Source of the DNA: Diphasiastrum complanatum
Taxonomy: Eukaryota > Streptophyta > Lycopodiopsida > Lycopodiales > Lycopodiaceae
Reading direction: 5' to 3'
NCBI GenBank assembly: GCA_029204225.1
Contig: CM055101.1
Span: forward strand, 32,867,683-32,931,682
DNA: 64,000 nt
Of this stretch, positions 25,401 to 36,692 are shown one piece after another. Both the position numbers and the translations under genes were made by a program. The first letter of the stretch is position 1; every line of letters begins with the position of its first letter. Under the pieces are notes generated by a model. That model was given only the letters and a program-made list of their open reading frames with translations, had not been told where the DNA came from and made no database searches.

Positions 25401-28400
25401 TACAAGTATATTCAATATTGGCCACTAAGACCTCGGTCAAATCAAATGAGTGATGCAATCTCTTGAGCATACGAAGAGTTTTGGTCTCATACACTCAAAG
25501 AAGTTAGTACAAAATAATACACAAGTTGAGTTCCAAAACAAGGATTACACACTGTACATTTGCTTGGAAAGCTTCAAAAATTTTGATGCTAAACAGAATG
25601 TAGGTCAGTAAAAACCCTCTATCAAGAAATGATGCTGCCACCAAAACAAAAAAAGCTTTGTAGCAGTGTAGCTATAGCATCAATACAATGTGCCTACACA
25701 GTATGAAGCTTGCTGAACAAAAGTCGGCTAGGAATTGGATGTCAAGGTGTTGAGTTTCTCAGTAGATTGACTCATTGCTTGATGGAAGGGGATAATAAAA
25801 AATGCTAGAATCCTCTACAAAATTAAAGGGAAGTTGTGCATGTAAGAAAAACAAAAAAAGAGAAAATGGCTCCAAAGAACCTAGCTGAACCTAGAATCAG
25901 CAAAGAGCATTTGCCATAAAAAATTTCAAAACAATTAGAGAATCTTACGTCTGTAGATTATCAAGAATCGCTTCGAGAACCTCTGAAGGAGGTACAGAAC
26001 AGGCAATTGCTGAATGAGGCAGTCCACCTGAAAACAATTGGTACAGATACAACAATTAGAGATTCTGAAGTTAGAAGCTTCCATGTTTCCTGATTTGTGC
26101 CTGAATTAACTACAAGATGATAGGCATTCTCAATAGCCCAAACTATATCCATGGGTTTCTAAGAAGTGCCAAAGAACTACTAAAAGTCAGCAAAGCTGCT
26201 CTAGTGTTGGAAAAGTCACCTGAAAAGGCTTCTTCTGCCTCCAGCTTGCTTTCATCGCAGTTTGGCTTCTGAGAAAGTGGAGGAGTTAAAACTACAGCAT
26301 ATAAGTGTCATTGAAAAGTTCAATTTTCTTACTGACAATAGAGGTGGAACAGCTCTTTTATATGCCAAAGTGCTTCTTCTTATATTACATAGGTGAATGA
26401 CTATCCACACATCAAATGAAACAGCTAGTATCTAGTCAACTTACAAGCAATCAAAGTGCAATGAGGGGTTGATAAGCACATGAAATACATAATTAAACAA
26501 TTAGTAAATTTAAACTGCAAACTTGATCATGTATTGACTTGCTTCTCCTGTCACAGACTACCTCTAACTTGACTATGGCAAGATTAATGTAGGATGAGAA
26601 AGATGTGGCTTAGTCTCACTGCAATCATAATAAGCTTCTAAAGAGCCTCCAGTCTTTGATACGTAAATTTTCACATTCAAAGACATTGTATCATGACGAT
26701 CAAATTTTTTGGACTGTTGACATGGTAATTTAAGAAGGGTGCTAAGCCAACATATTTCCCAAAGCCATCTGATACGATTACTTAAAGGTACATATGAAGA
26801 CGTTGATTTTTCAAATGAAAATCACCCAGGGTGTACTTAGAACCAGTGAGCCATCAGAAAGCATCTGACTTTCTGCCACAACCCTGTGATTCAAGCACTT
26901 GAATTTCCACTTTAAACCTACCGCCTTTCCAAATATTTGTTACCTTCATCCTCTTGGTAGCCTGTTCCATCCACCTAAGCCTCTGCTTGATCCTTTCAAA
27001 CTTCATTAAAATATTGCACATCTTGCAACCCTCCCATGAAGTCTCTGTGTAAAAAAGATGGTTCTTGTAGAATTTCGAATAGAATGCTCTCGTACTTCCT
27101 TGGTGTTACGAGGAGGATGTTTTCAAATGGCGTTCTAAAAATTGTGGAGCTGTACGGCACCCATATCTTTCGTTGTGACTCGTCTCACTCCTTGCGTACA
27201 ATACCCATATGGGAATCATGAGGGGAAAATGCAGATACTGTGATATGCTTCTTGGTTTCCAAGGGAGGCTCGAACTTGGGACCAAAGAAACTTTGGATGC
27301 CAAGCTAACCAACTAGGCCAACCCCTTTGGGTAGATACTGTGATATGGAAAGGGTACCGTATCGATGCTTAGGATATTAACCATTCACAAACGGGTATGC
27401 AACTCTAAACTTCATCATTCATGAATTATTTACATGAAAACTAGTGAATACACTATCTTTGTAACGGACGGATAAGCTTTGTCCACTTTACAATGTGCGA
27501 ACAAGTTGCAACCACTAGATCTCCAAGGACTAGTTGACATCTCCTAGAAAAAGGATGAAGTAAATATGAATTTCACCAGCAAGGAGGCTCCACTCATAAA
27601 AAAGTTAAGGAGATATCTCATAGGAGCTACACTCGTCTATAGTGACACTTACAAATTGATAAACTATTTTTGGGCCTTCTTCAATGATCAGGAGCCTGCA
27701 CAATTAGTCATAACATAGAGAGATTAAGAGAAGAGTTGGCTAAAAAGCCAGGTAGCATTGCCTGCTGTACATTTCTTCCAGCTCATCAAATGATTAGCTT
27801 CGTTTAATCTCCAAAACGACTGGACTTGACCACAGGAATTCCATAACAGTTGCAGATCACTAATGTAAGTGATCTAATGCAGGAGCATTCACAGAACTAG
27901 TCTTTGTGATACTTGCAGCCCTGGGAGTTGGTTCCTTTCAATAGGCTTTGAATCGGATATGGGCCTATGAAGAGACCGCTTGGCTACACGTCCCGTCATT
28001 TATGACGCCATTGCAAGCTCCTTGCATTCATGTATGTGTATATAGCTGAACACGAGATACTTGAACTAGGGATACATGTTTGTACGGATATAATGTAGTT
28101 AATGTGCATTATCTTGAAGCTTACATGTAAACTATCTCAAAATTTTGCGTGCCTAATGTTTTTATTCTTTAGAACCTCTGCTCAGGGAAGAAACCTTGCA
28201 TCGCTCTAGCTTCTTGTGATCCTACCTGCATGTAAACCTTTCCCTTTTGATCTAGTATTGAAGTCATAGGGACGCTGCATCCCTTAAGACAGGGATGGAG
28301 GGTTCCAGCCACTATAAGCTCCCATCAAGTTGACGCCATCCCAAAACAGGATATACCACCAGGCCAGGGGTGAGAGTCTTGCTCTATGCTTAAGAGTTAT

Positions 28401-30184
28401 ATTGGCCCTAAGATGCGCTTACTGCTCTTCATGGATCTGTTTAGTAGCATCGGAAGTTTTTTGGGTGCCCTCGTTGCTGCGTATACCTCAATAGTCAGCA
28501 TAGTCCGACTCCGATGATTGAAAAAAGCCAACTCTAGTCTCCAAATATGTTTTATGCTTATCTGACTTTATTGGAGATGATAAAGCACGTACTGAGCACG
28601 ATTGCACGCACACCATCTCGCACGTCATCAACCATAAATGAAGGTTTTCCAAGCGAAAATTTATGACGTGATTTGCTCAGCCGTCTTTACACTATGATTG
28701 CAGGTAAATCCTCACAGGTTTCTTCTTCCATTGAGTTCAAATAGGAAAATGTAAATCTTCTGCGATGCCTGCCTACTAATCTGAAAGAGGCTGTTGACAA
28801 CAGTACGAGAAAATGGCTGGTGTCCAGTAAAAAATTCCTGAGCGAAAGAATGCTTTTACTAGTTAAGAAAGCAATATGGAAAAGGTACTGTAAATGCCTC
28901 CAGACTTCAAAAAAAAAAAGGGAAGATGAATTCCGCGTTCTCACTGTACACGTTGCAAGTTCCAGAGGACAATGTGTTATTCAATAATGCCGAGAACTGC
29001 AATTTAGCAACCCAAAATGTGAGCATCGGGCTTCCCTCAAATCAGTAGCTAAAATGCTTAATTGCGACATCAAAGAAAATGATTCTCCATCACAGCTGAA
29101 GAACGCCCGTCTCAACACAACAGAAGTAGTTTAAGACATTTTACTGCGTTACACGTAACACGGTAACAGCTTCATCCACTCTAAAAGTGTAAACTCCAGT
29201 ACAAAAAGTAGCAACACACCTCATTTCGAATGTATATCGAAGTCCAGGACACTCAGAATGGATCTCATTAGACTTAGCTTGGAAGCTAATTATGGCAGCC
29301 GAATAGATCACGAGCTAGATTCTTGCCAACACGCAACAAAGTGATTAATCCCAAGTACAGAGGTCGAATCAACGATCAGTCAATGTGCGTCTTATTTCAC
29401 GCTACTGATTCATTGATACACCATCCGGCACTGGGGGCAAAATCATGCCCGAACTGTATATTCTTCCTCATGTTTATTTACAATTCTTAAGATTCAAGCT
29501 TTAAACACGATCATAGGTGAATATGATCACCAAAAGTAATGAATGATGAATAAGTATGGGAACCAATGTGTCTGGATCTGAGGCCTTTCAACATCTACCA
29601 GCGTAGTGACGACCATGCTTGAAAAGGCGACATTGATACAAGATATGAGAAAATGGCATTATTCAGCAGAACATTGAAAGTATACAAACCTTGTCGTTCG
29701 CATCCTTGGCCGAATGAACAATCCGAGCTCTCGGATCAGATATCTCAGATCCAGGACCCGCGACGAGATCCTCGATCCGTAACGTTTTCTTTCCATCTGG
29801 CAAGATCCTTGCACTGTCTTGCAAAATATCTTCGAATTTACGCTTCCTCGGAAAGAAGCCATTGGCACAAGGCGTCCCGCCCCCTGCTGCATCTGCCTGT
29901 CCCAGCAGCGCCCGCTCTCGGGCCAACGAAGAAGCAGCAGCAGACGCAAGCACATCCGAGGAGCCAGATCCGGACCCAAGCGGCTCCAATGCAGCTGCAG
30001 CAGGTGAGTCGTACTCCTGCTGCCTCCTAGTCCTAGAAAGCACCCCCGCATCCGGGCATTTGACTGGTCTGAGAGTGCAGGACGACGATACAGCAGCAGC
30101 AGCACGATGGGGAGGCGTCGGCGCAGGTGAAGGCACAGACCTAGCAGCAGCAGCAGCTGAGTGGGGTACCTTCAGAAGTATAAC

Positions 30185-30215
<31 letters not shown>

Positions 30216-30286
30216 CTTTTGTTGTGATTAAGAAGAAGAGGAGAATTGTGAGAAGAGGAGCTGGTATTGTTGTCCTCGTCCGCCAT
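19428..30286 (-). CDS. Bromodomain protein, plant BRD1/BRD2/BRD13-like (SWI/SNF-associated)
   Basis: Nine exons: 29690-30286, 26220-26268, 25949-26027, 23731-23776, 23497-23595, 22094-22162, 21457-21811, 20943-21064 and 19428-20807. All splice sites are GT-AG, all phases agree, and together they make 931 codons plus stop. Residues 24-34 are Lys/Arg then a run of nine Gln; PRKRK (146-150) is a likely nuclear signal. The bromodomain spans about 231-335, with PDYYNVIKEPMDFGTI (ZA loop) and NAMHYN, whose Asn304 is the expected acetyl-lysine contact. A second conserved plant block follows (EYRRSSYQ; HAYAQSLANF; FGPGWV at ~450-530). The C-terminus is Ser/Gln-rich and ends LALQL, an LxLxL pattern. 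Family proteins bind acetylated histones as BAS-type SWI/SNF subunits. The gene appears intact; the exact subgroup is less certain than the family. Confidence 0.9.
23777..25948 (-). other. Intron 3 of the bromodomain gene
   Basis: Lies between the exon ending CAGAC and the 46-bp exon beginning GAAAGACAC. I see no mobile element or gene inside; it is AT-rich with only short open frames. Confidence 0.75.
26269..29689 (-). other. Intron 1 of the bromodomain gene (3.4 kb)
   Basis: Phase-0 intron with donor CAAG/gtttgt and acceptor tttctcag. It carries a short tRNA-derived SINE at 27248-27332. The rest shows no recognisable gene; open frames are short and lack motifs. Confidence 0.8.
27248..27332 (-). 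mobile_element. 85-bp tRNA-derived SINE with perfect 15-bp target duplication
   Basis: On the minus strand the insert starts ACCCAAAGGGGTTGGCC. It has an A-box match TGGCCTAGTTGG and a B-box-like AGTTCGAGCC about 30 bp later, the internal RNA polymerase III promoter of tRNA-derived SINEs. It is flanked by identical copies of AGATACTGTGATATG (27233-27247 and 27333-27347), which proves insertion. Two perfect small hairpins follow the boxes: CCAAAG-ttt-CTTTGG and CTTGG-aaa-CCAAG. There is no poly(A) or simple-repeat tail, and the element is unusually short, essentially a tRNA-like head plus a few bases. Confidence 0.85.
30185..30211 (-). repeat. (CAG)9 tract coding for polyglutamine
   Basis: Nine CTG triplets on the plus strand, read as CAG in exon 1 of the bromodomain gene, give a Gln run near the N-terminus. 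The pure triplet tract is likely length-polymorphic. Confidence 0.9.
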
Positions 30287-30372
30287 GCTACTACTACCGC
30301 TCCCTTTACCAGCAGACGTCTGTCACCGCAAAACCACGCCCTATCCTCTCCCCCTCCCTCGATTCTCTCATA

Positions 30373-30376
<4 letters not shown>

Positions 30377-30404
<28 letters not shown>
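30377..30404. repeat. (CT)n tract in the 5' leader of the bromodomain gene
   Basis: About 28 bp of CT/GA repeat lies ~90 bp upstream of the ATG on the minus strand. GA-rich leaders are common in plant 5'UTRs and core promoters. Confidence 0.85.
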
Positions 30405-30408
<4 letters not shown>

Positions 30409-30578
30409 CTCCTGCCTTTCTCTTGTCCCTTCTCCCTTGCTTTGCTTCCCTTTCCTTATTTTCTTCCCTCTTCCTCGTACACATCTCAACGTCACCGACC
30501 GATCCACCCCCAGACCCATCCAGATCTCGCCACGTTTCTCCAACAAACCATCCACAATGCTCCAAGTGGCGCGTCCGC

Positions 30579-30961
30579 CACGTGTCAGAATCTCAAGTGG
30601 CCGAGCGTCAGATCTTTCGTGCAAGTAACTCCCATCTTAACGGCACTCCACCTTCTTAAACTCGCCACCGTTGGAATTCTCCCTCCTCTTTCAGATCCCT
30701 CCACGTCTCCACAATCGACCGCCACAAAATCCTCCACGTGCCACCCTGACTGGTGGCAGAAATCCAAGTGACGCAGCGAAAAACTCCCCGTGCTCCTAAG
30801 GATCATGGGTCCCCCTGTTCTGAGGTCCGAGGTCCCCATGGGGCCCAGATGTCGTTTTCGTAGCGGCCCATTCTGGGCCCAACAGCTGGCATCCCCATTT
30901 CTTTTAATAATATATTATACCATCAATATGATGGTTATGTCCAATCAAAATTCGCCACGTG
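30579..30961 (-). promoter_or_regulatory. Three CACGTG (G-box) motifs upstream of the bromodomain gene
   Basis: Perfect CACGTG hexamers at 30579-30584, 30735-30740 and 30956-30961 (the last within CCACGTGG) lie ~290, 450 and 670 bp upstream of the ATG. Further ACGT cores lie near 30529 and 30702. G-boxes bind plant bHLH and bZIP factors. No TATA box is clearly placed; an AT-rich tataatatatt on the minus strand lies near 30910. Function is inferred from position only. Confidence 0.5.
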
Positions 30962-32260
30962 GTGAGGGGGCCATTTTCAGAGCGAGGTTGCAGTACAGTC
31001 TCGCAGGGGGTGCTTTTTGGAAGGCGTTTTGTAAGGAAAGTTTGTTGCTCTTGGCGCCAGTCCAAGGGCTCACAAATCAAAAATATTTCAATCACCACAT
31101 TTGACTTTTGAAATTTGATACACAAACTCCTGTATTTTTCTTAGTAGATTCAAGCTTGCTTTTTTTTTTTAACTTCGTCGCGATAGCGATTAGGGATTAT
31201 GTATATGATCCGGTAAAAGTTGAGTTGAGTTTGTCACTCTTCGGCAATGCTCGAGAAAATTGGCAAAGTACAGGCATGGGACCGACGTCATTTCTCAAAA
31301 ACAGATTTCGTAGCACTTGTGAGCAGTGATAGCGAACATGTGGCATTGTCATTCGTTGAGAGAAGGTTCACTATGTTCAATAGTCCAGGCTGCAAACTGA
31401 TTTGGATCTTGACCATCTATCTCGCTCCTGCTACGTTAGGTACCGTTTGTCCGACGGTGGGCTACAGCTTGTAGTAGTATTCGCCGCCAACCTGTTACAC
31501 GCAGTAATCCACCTCCTGATGAACGATACCTAGTCCATAAAATTTTGATGATTGACTTGAATTGTTCAAGGAGCAATAGTCCTCAAAAAACCAAAAAATT
31601 TTAAAACATGTAAGGCTTTTTTTGGATAGCTCAAAAAGAATTTCCAAGCATTGCTCCTTGAAGTGACTAAATTTTTTTATTTTTTTATAAATGAGATTTG
31701 AATGTTTTGCATAAAGCAAAGCTTCATGCAATACGTGGACCCAACTTTGTTCTCTTGTTTAATGTTTCACAACTATTTATTGTAAATCAAGTTGGGTAAG
31801 ACTAGCTTAATCTACTCGCTCCTCAAAGAATATGAGTGGGTAAGTGTTTATAACACTCAATACCAGAGTATTCAAGCTTTTATACTACAATCATAGGTTG
31901 GTGTGTCTAGCTCAACTAGAAAACTCATTTTTGTGGAGAATAACAAAGCATGTTCAAAGTACTTGACAATGTCAATATATATTTCTACCCTATTTCAATC
32001 AAATGCATGCACATAAGATAAATGTTTTGGGAAAAATCAATCTATCACAACAAGGTAAGTTGGTAGAGTTATTTACTACATATAGGGAGTCTCAAGCTCA
32101 AACCACCATCCACTATCATAGTGTTATTTTGGAGCCTTGTACTCCCATGTTTAGGCTTGATTCTTGGATAGAAAGTGTGTATTTGTACATATTTGAATTA
32201 TTAACCGTGAGAAAATAGCAAAAAAGTAAATGTCCAAAAATTGATTCAAATGTACTATGG

Positions 32261-32388
32261 AAGGGGTCGAGCAGAGGCCATTCTGCTCGTTAAGGATTTC
32301 CATAATTTTTTAGGCGAGGCTCGGAGGGGCCGAGCCTAAATTTTTTTGAAAAGCCGAACTGGACAGAATGGCCTGTGCTCGGTGCCTT
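32261..32388. mobile_element. Fold-back (MITE-like) element, 128 bp
   Basis: The ends are inverted repeats matching at 21 of 25 positions: AAGGGGTCGAGCAGAGGCC… on the left, and the reverse complement of the right end reads AAGGCACCGAGCACAGGCC…. An inner palindrome AGGCTCGG…CCGAGCCT sits near the centre. No target duplication could be confirmed, so the MITE label is tentative. Confidence 0.45.
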
Positions 32389-32395
32389 TCATTGC

Positions 32396-32619
32396 GTAAT
32401 GGATACTTTAACTTTTTTCACATGTACATTATGAAACATAATAAGCAGTTTCACTTCAAATGACCAGTCTGGACATGCCACATGGCAGTCGTACGGACTA
32501 CGTATAGACGTGCAGGCTGGAAAAGGCGGGACCTCTCTTTATTTGAAAAAAAGTACATGTATATTTTTCTTTTTAATGTGTTCAAAAAATGGGCAGGATA
32601 GTCGCAAAGTATCCATTAC
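32396..32619. repeat. Inverted repeat with perfect 14-bp arms
   Basis: GTAATGGATACTTT at 32396-32409 and its exact reverse complement AAAGTATCCATTAC at 32606-32619 enclose 196 bp. It starts immediately beside the fold-back at 32261-32388, so the two may be parts of one composite element. Confidence 0.6.
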
Positions 32620-32990
32620 ATGAGAGGAAACTTACATGCAATAAAATAATATACATTTTTTAAAACGTTAGTCTTTTGCAAGACACCATTATCCTCCAAA
32701 TGTGGTGGTGCTCAACATTTCTTTTCCTCACATTGGAATTTGAAGTGCGATTTAAATTGTGCACATGGACCTAACAAGGTCAAAATAGGACATAACGACA
32801 AATGTATTTAATGATTTCATGCATGCATTTGTAGACCTTTATAATTGGTGATTTGAGTGTGTATTGATAATTGGATACTAAATTATGGTGCTTATCCAAC
32901 CAAGAAATAATATAATGAAATCATATTGATGAAGTAGATTACATTAAAATGATTTGTATAGTAATGCATGTTTAGTACGAACCCATATAA

Positions 32991-33491
32991 TTTTAGCACC
33001 TTGACGCGCCAGGGTGCGCCAGCCAGGGGCTGGCCAAAAAGGCACAGGCGGGCGCGCCAGGGGGCAGGCAGCGCCCAGGTGGCGTCGGGCAGCGCCCGTG
33101 GTGGGCGCCAGCGCCAGGTGGGTGGCGCCGGGCAGGCAGCGCCCAGGTGGCACCGGGCAGGGGCACCAGCGCCAGGTGGGTGGCGTCGAGCAGGGGCACC
33201 AGCACCAGGTGGGTGGCGTCGGGCAGGCAGCACCCAAGTGGCGTCGGGCAGGCCCAGGTGGCGCCAGGGACCGGGCAGGTGGCACTGGGCAACTTCACAC
33301 CCACCTACACACATGTGAGTAAGCAGGTGGGTTCAGTTATATATAGGTACTGGTTTATCTCAGAGATTTGCTTATGGGATAAACCCTGGTGCCCAACACG
33401 TGGCACCAGGGCAACCAGTTCAAAAAAAAAAAAAAAAAACTCCCTGCCTGGCCCACCCTGACACGTGCCAGCACCCGTCAGGGTGCTAAAA
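32991..33491. mobile_element. GC-rich 501-bp TIR element with internal minisatellite
   Basis: Terminal inverted repeats TTTTAGCACC…GGTGCTAAAA are perfect over 10 bp and extend to 15 of 16 (…TTGACG / …CTGACG). ATAA flanks both ends (32987-32990 and 33492-33495) as a likely target duplication. The interior is strikingly GC-rich in AT-rich surroundings. It contains imperfect ~30-60-bp repeats of caggtgggtggcgtcgggca type (33060-33290), a perfect hairpin CCCTGGTGCC…GGCACCAGGG (33384-33411) and an A run at 33422-33439. It encodes no transposase, and I cannot assign the superfamily from a 4-bp duplication. Confidence 0.7.
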
Positions 33492-33924
33492 ATAAGAGGA
33501 GTCGTTTAGTACATGTTTGATTCCTTCACATGTGTTGGGGTAAAACTAAGTTGGAGAGTGATTATACTATTTTATGTTACTTCAAAATGGCATTCCTAAC
33601 TACTATGAATGTCAATATTTGAAAAATTTGTAATCTATACAATCTTGAAAATAATAACCACCACTCATCGTGTTAACATTCACAAAATTCATAATACAAT
33701 GCACAATTTCATGAAAGTCGAGCCTCCTAGAGAGTAACCTAAGTTGAGAGCATAGCCACTCCGTAGTTAGCTTGAAATAGATCTATTTTTCTCACTTATA
33801 CAAACCTTCTAAATAAAAGAGCCAATAAAAGATAGCCACATAAGAGCCTTATCATCATTGTAAATAAGGTCAAAATCCTTTGCATTTTGGAACCTCCTCC
33901 CTCAATCTTTTATTTAGGAATTGT

Positions 33925-33926
<2 letters not shown>

Positions 33927-34008
<82 letters not shown>

Positions 34009-34031
34009 CACACACACACACACACACACAC
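33927..34031. repeat. Compound (TC)n(CA)n microsatellite
   Basis: About 80 bp of TC repeats (33927-34006) pass directly into about 25 bp of CA repeats. Confidence 0.95.
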
Positions 34032-34253
34032 ATCTCTTTCACTCTTTTCTTATCGTACTCTTTCTCACTTTCTTACGCGATGCCATGCATCCTTCTCCTC
34101 TCACCTATGCATACACATTTTTTGAACTAAAAAACTTGGGGGAGGAGGATGCATGTACGGAGAAAAGGATGCATGGCCCTCCTCCCCTGCATGCATGCAT
34201 ATAATGGGCCCACTCCAAAATTCAAATTACCCTTTGTTAATCTCCGAGACTGG

Positions 34254-34310
34254 TCTCTCTCTCTCTCTCTCTCTCTCTCTTCGCGACTGGCCTGCCCCCC
34301 CCCCCCCCCA

Positions 34311-34347
<37 letters not shown>
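34254..34347. repeat. (TC)n – C-run – (TC)n tract
   Basis: TC repeats (34254-34280), a run of 15 C (34295-34309) and a second TC tract (34318-34347) lie within 100 bp. Confidence 0.9.
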
Positions 34348-34352
<5 letters not shown>

Positions 34353-36360
34353 GATCTTGACTGAGCAGGAGTTGAAGGAGCGCCGGAAGCTCGACATAAA
34401 GAAAGGCAAGAATGAAAGATAAAGGAGAGAGAGGAAAAGGACAAATGCAAGCAAAAGGAGCTGGAGCAGAAAGAACTAGAACAGTTGAAGGCAGAGCGAT
34501 TAGGTGCCCAAAGAAATAGAAGAAAGAAAGAGACGAAATGTTAGGTATCATTCCCAGAGAATGAATTTCTGTGCATATCATTCAGGTTAGGTAGTTCATG
34601 TACAAGAATGTTAGCCTTTGTAGATGTAGGTGTTAAGGTGGGCAATGCCCTCTAATAAAAAAACACCATCACCAAGGGGGATGATGAATTCCATGGAAAT
34701 CTGAAAGTTGTGAATGGTCTTGATTCTCAACAAACACAACTGTTTTTGAAGCCATCTGCAATTACATCAAAAACTTCGGATAATGTGTCTACCTGTTTTA
34801 AGTTAGTAATATCTATCACACACAAAAAGGATCTCAGATATCTAGACTCATGAAGATTTGCACAAGTCAATAATATGCCCCTACCATCAGAAATTGCTTT
34901 AGACTATATCCGAAAGTGCTCTTTGACTGAGATAACTCAAGACAAACAAGGATGCTCTATCGCGTGGGCTTCTGCTCTGGTTGTGTTTTACTGTATCTTG
35001 AACCAGTGCAAAAGTCCCAGAGACAAAGTCCCATATAGTTTGAGGCTACTTTATTAAAATTGCGTCAAACAACCAAGACCTAAGGACCAGGTTCTGTGAC
35101 ACTGAATCCACAACACGGCCCTTGATTTTGGTTAACATAGAACTATTTTCTTTAAGGAGCTTCTCCAGGAGGACATCATACCTAAAAATACATTACAAGC
35201 TTTCCTTGACTAATTAATCGCAACATATGCTTTCTTGAATTACTAGAAAGGCTTATGCAAGCCTCCTTTTGCAAAATTGTGATCTGCCAGAATAGAAAAG
35301 CCTATGAAAAGAAAGACAAACATTGACACATACTGATCAAGTTGTATTGAATATGATTAGATCAGACTTATGTTAGCCATCCGGTATTGCTGAAAGTGTG
35401 GAACAAAGGGCAGTTTTCCTTGCCAGCAATGCCCTCTTCACTGAGCCAGTTCGTAATGTGCTAAGCTAAGTGGTCAATAAGCTCCTCTGGTTTTCTACCA
35501 AATTCTAACAAGGTTGTGTCTTTCATAGGTATCACAAACGACACAACATTGAGAAACGTTGTCGTGCACCACTCTACATACCTTCTTAGATGCCTTTGAT
35601 GTACTCCCAGCCACCGTAACTGTTGGAGAGAGGGAGAGTAACGAGAGTTGAGAAAGATGTCGTATGTTAGAAACGAAAAATTTAGCTCAGAGGAGTAAGA
35701 CGAACACGAATGAGAAACGAACTCGAACAAAAATTGTTCGTGTGCAGCGAAATGAGCTATGCGACTCTCTCTGAAAGCATGACTACACCTATTAGAACGA
35801 ACAGAACTTTAGTGATGGAAATCACGGTCGTTCTTGATTATGTAGCCAAACAATAATGAATGAAGCGCCAGATGAATAATTTGTCGCGAATAGCTAGACA
35901 AATTATGTGTCGCGAATGATTCGCGAAGAGCTAGACAATGCTCCACTGATCATTAGTCGCGAAACATTTGCGAAAGACAAGACTAAATGTTAGTCATCTA
36001 TTACTAGAAAGAGCACCTAGAAAGATCAGACAGAATGAATAATAAGCATAGCAATATTAACACAAATCTGAACGCACAACAAAGGACTGTATCAAATTAA
36101 GTATATCAAGTATACATGTCAATAATGCGGTAGAGCACAAGAGAATAGCGGATAAAACCGCGTGCCCTACGAAGCTTATTCAAACTGTAAAGGAATGAAA
36201 CCTTATTGTTGACAAATTAATGAATCAATGCACAGAGCATCTACTTTTGTCTATCTCTGATAAGCTTCTCTTCTTCGTTCTCTCTCACTCACTAACTTAT
36301 TGAAAACCTCAGTTACAAAAAAACAAAATCATCGACACAACTAACCGAGAGACAAAAACA

Positions 36361-36692
36361 AATGTGTGAAAAGCTTAAGCAACCCATCAAGCCATTGTCC
36401 GACCAAACCAAAGGACCATCTTTCCGATAAAGCTTCCACATCCGCTAGCACATCTACATCGATGATTCCCAAAGTTCCAGAGAACTTTGTGGAACCTCCT
36501 TTTGACCTCCCCAACAAATTAAAAGATTTCACACTTGATGACATGGTCATCCAATTGCCGCAACCCCAACAGAAACCTACACAAGCTTCCCAATTCTTTG
36601 AAGGACCAGCAAAGACCATACAGCTCAATCTTAAAGATCCTGATGAGGACATGGATCGTATTGTTCATGTCGGAACCCACCTCACGCCAGGT
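36361..36692 (+). pseudogene. Ty3/gypsy polyprotein relic, left part
   Basis: The open frame encodes KPKDHLSDKAST…, then FVEPPFDLPNKL and DRIVHVGTHLTPG. The last block is the conserved segment just before the gypsy RT (…VGxxLSP…). The frame breaks at 36692, exactly where the LTR element 36693-41165 is inserted. The same element resumes at 41166. Confidence 0.65.

Larger units (their letters stand above)
31000..32985. other. Intergenic DNA with fold-back sequences
   Basis: No gene recognised. Two inverted-repeat structures (32261-32388 and 32396-32619) are listed separately. The remainder is AT-rich with only short open frames. Confidence 0.55.
33496..36360. other. Intergenic DNA with microsatellites
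   Basis: No gene recognised. It contains the (TC)n/(CA)n and (TC)n/C-run tracts listed separately. A Lys/Glu-rich stretch near 34360-34540 could be a decayed coiled-coil frame. Sequence rich in tcgcgaa (35880-35970) resembles LTR sequence of the copia elements further right but has no confirmed boundaries. Confidence 0.45.

Noticed and set aside
27248-27332. Possible tRNA gene
   Set aside because: The A- and B-boxes are present, but there is no acceptor stem or anticodon arm, and the unit is flanked by a 15-bp duplication; a SINE explains it better.
29659-30839. Open frames of 100-155 codons on both strands over the bromodomain exon 1 and its leader
   Set aside because: They are GC- and CTG-repeat-driven shadows of exon 1, or lie in the promoter with CT repeats; only the 30286 ATG frame splices in phase to the bromodomain exons.
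32892-33461. Several long overlapping reading frames on both strands over the GC-rich block
   Set aside because: They translate the minisatellite of the TIR element (repeats rich in Ala, Gly, Pro, Arg). Openness in many frames reflects composition, not coding.
33880-34581. Ser-Leu and Arg-Glu repeat reading frames around the TC tracts
   Set aside because: Products of the microsatellite in different frames; no conserved domain.
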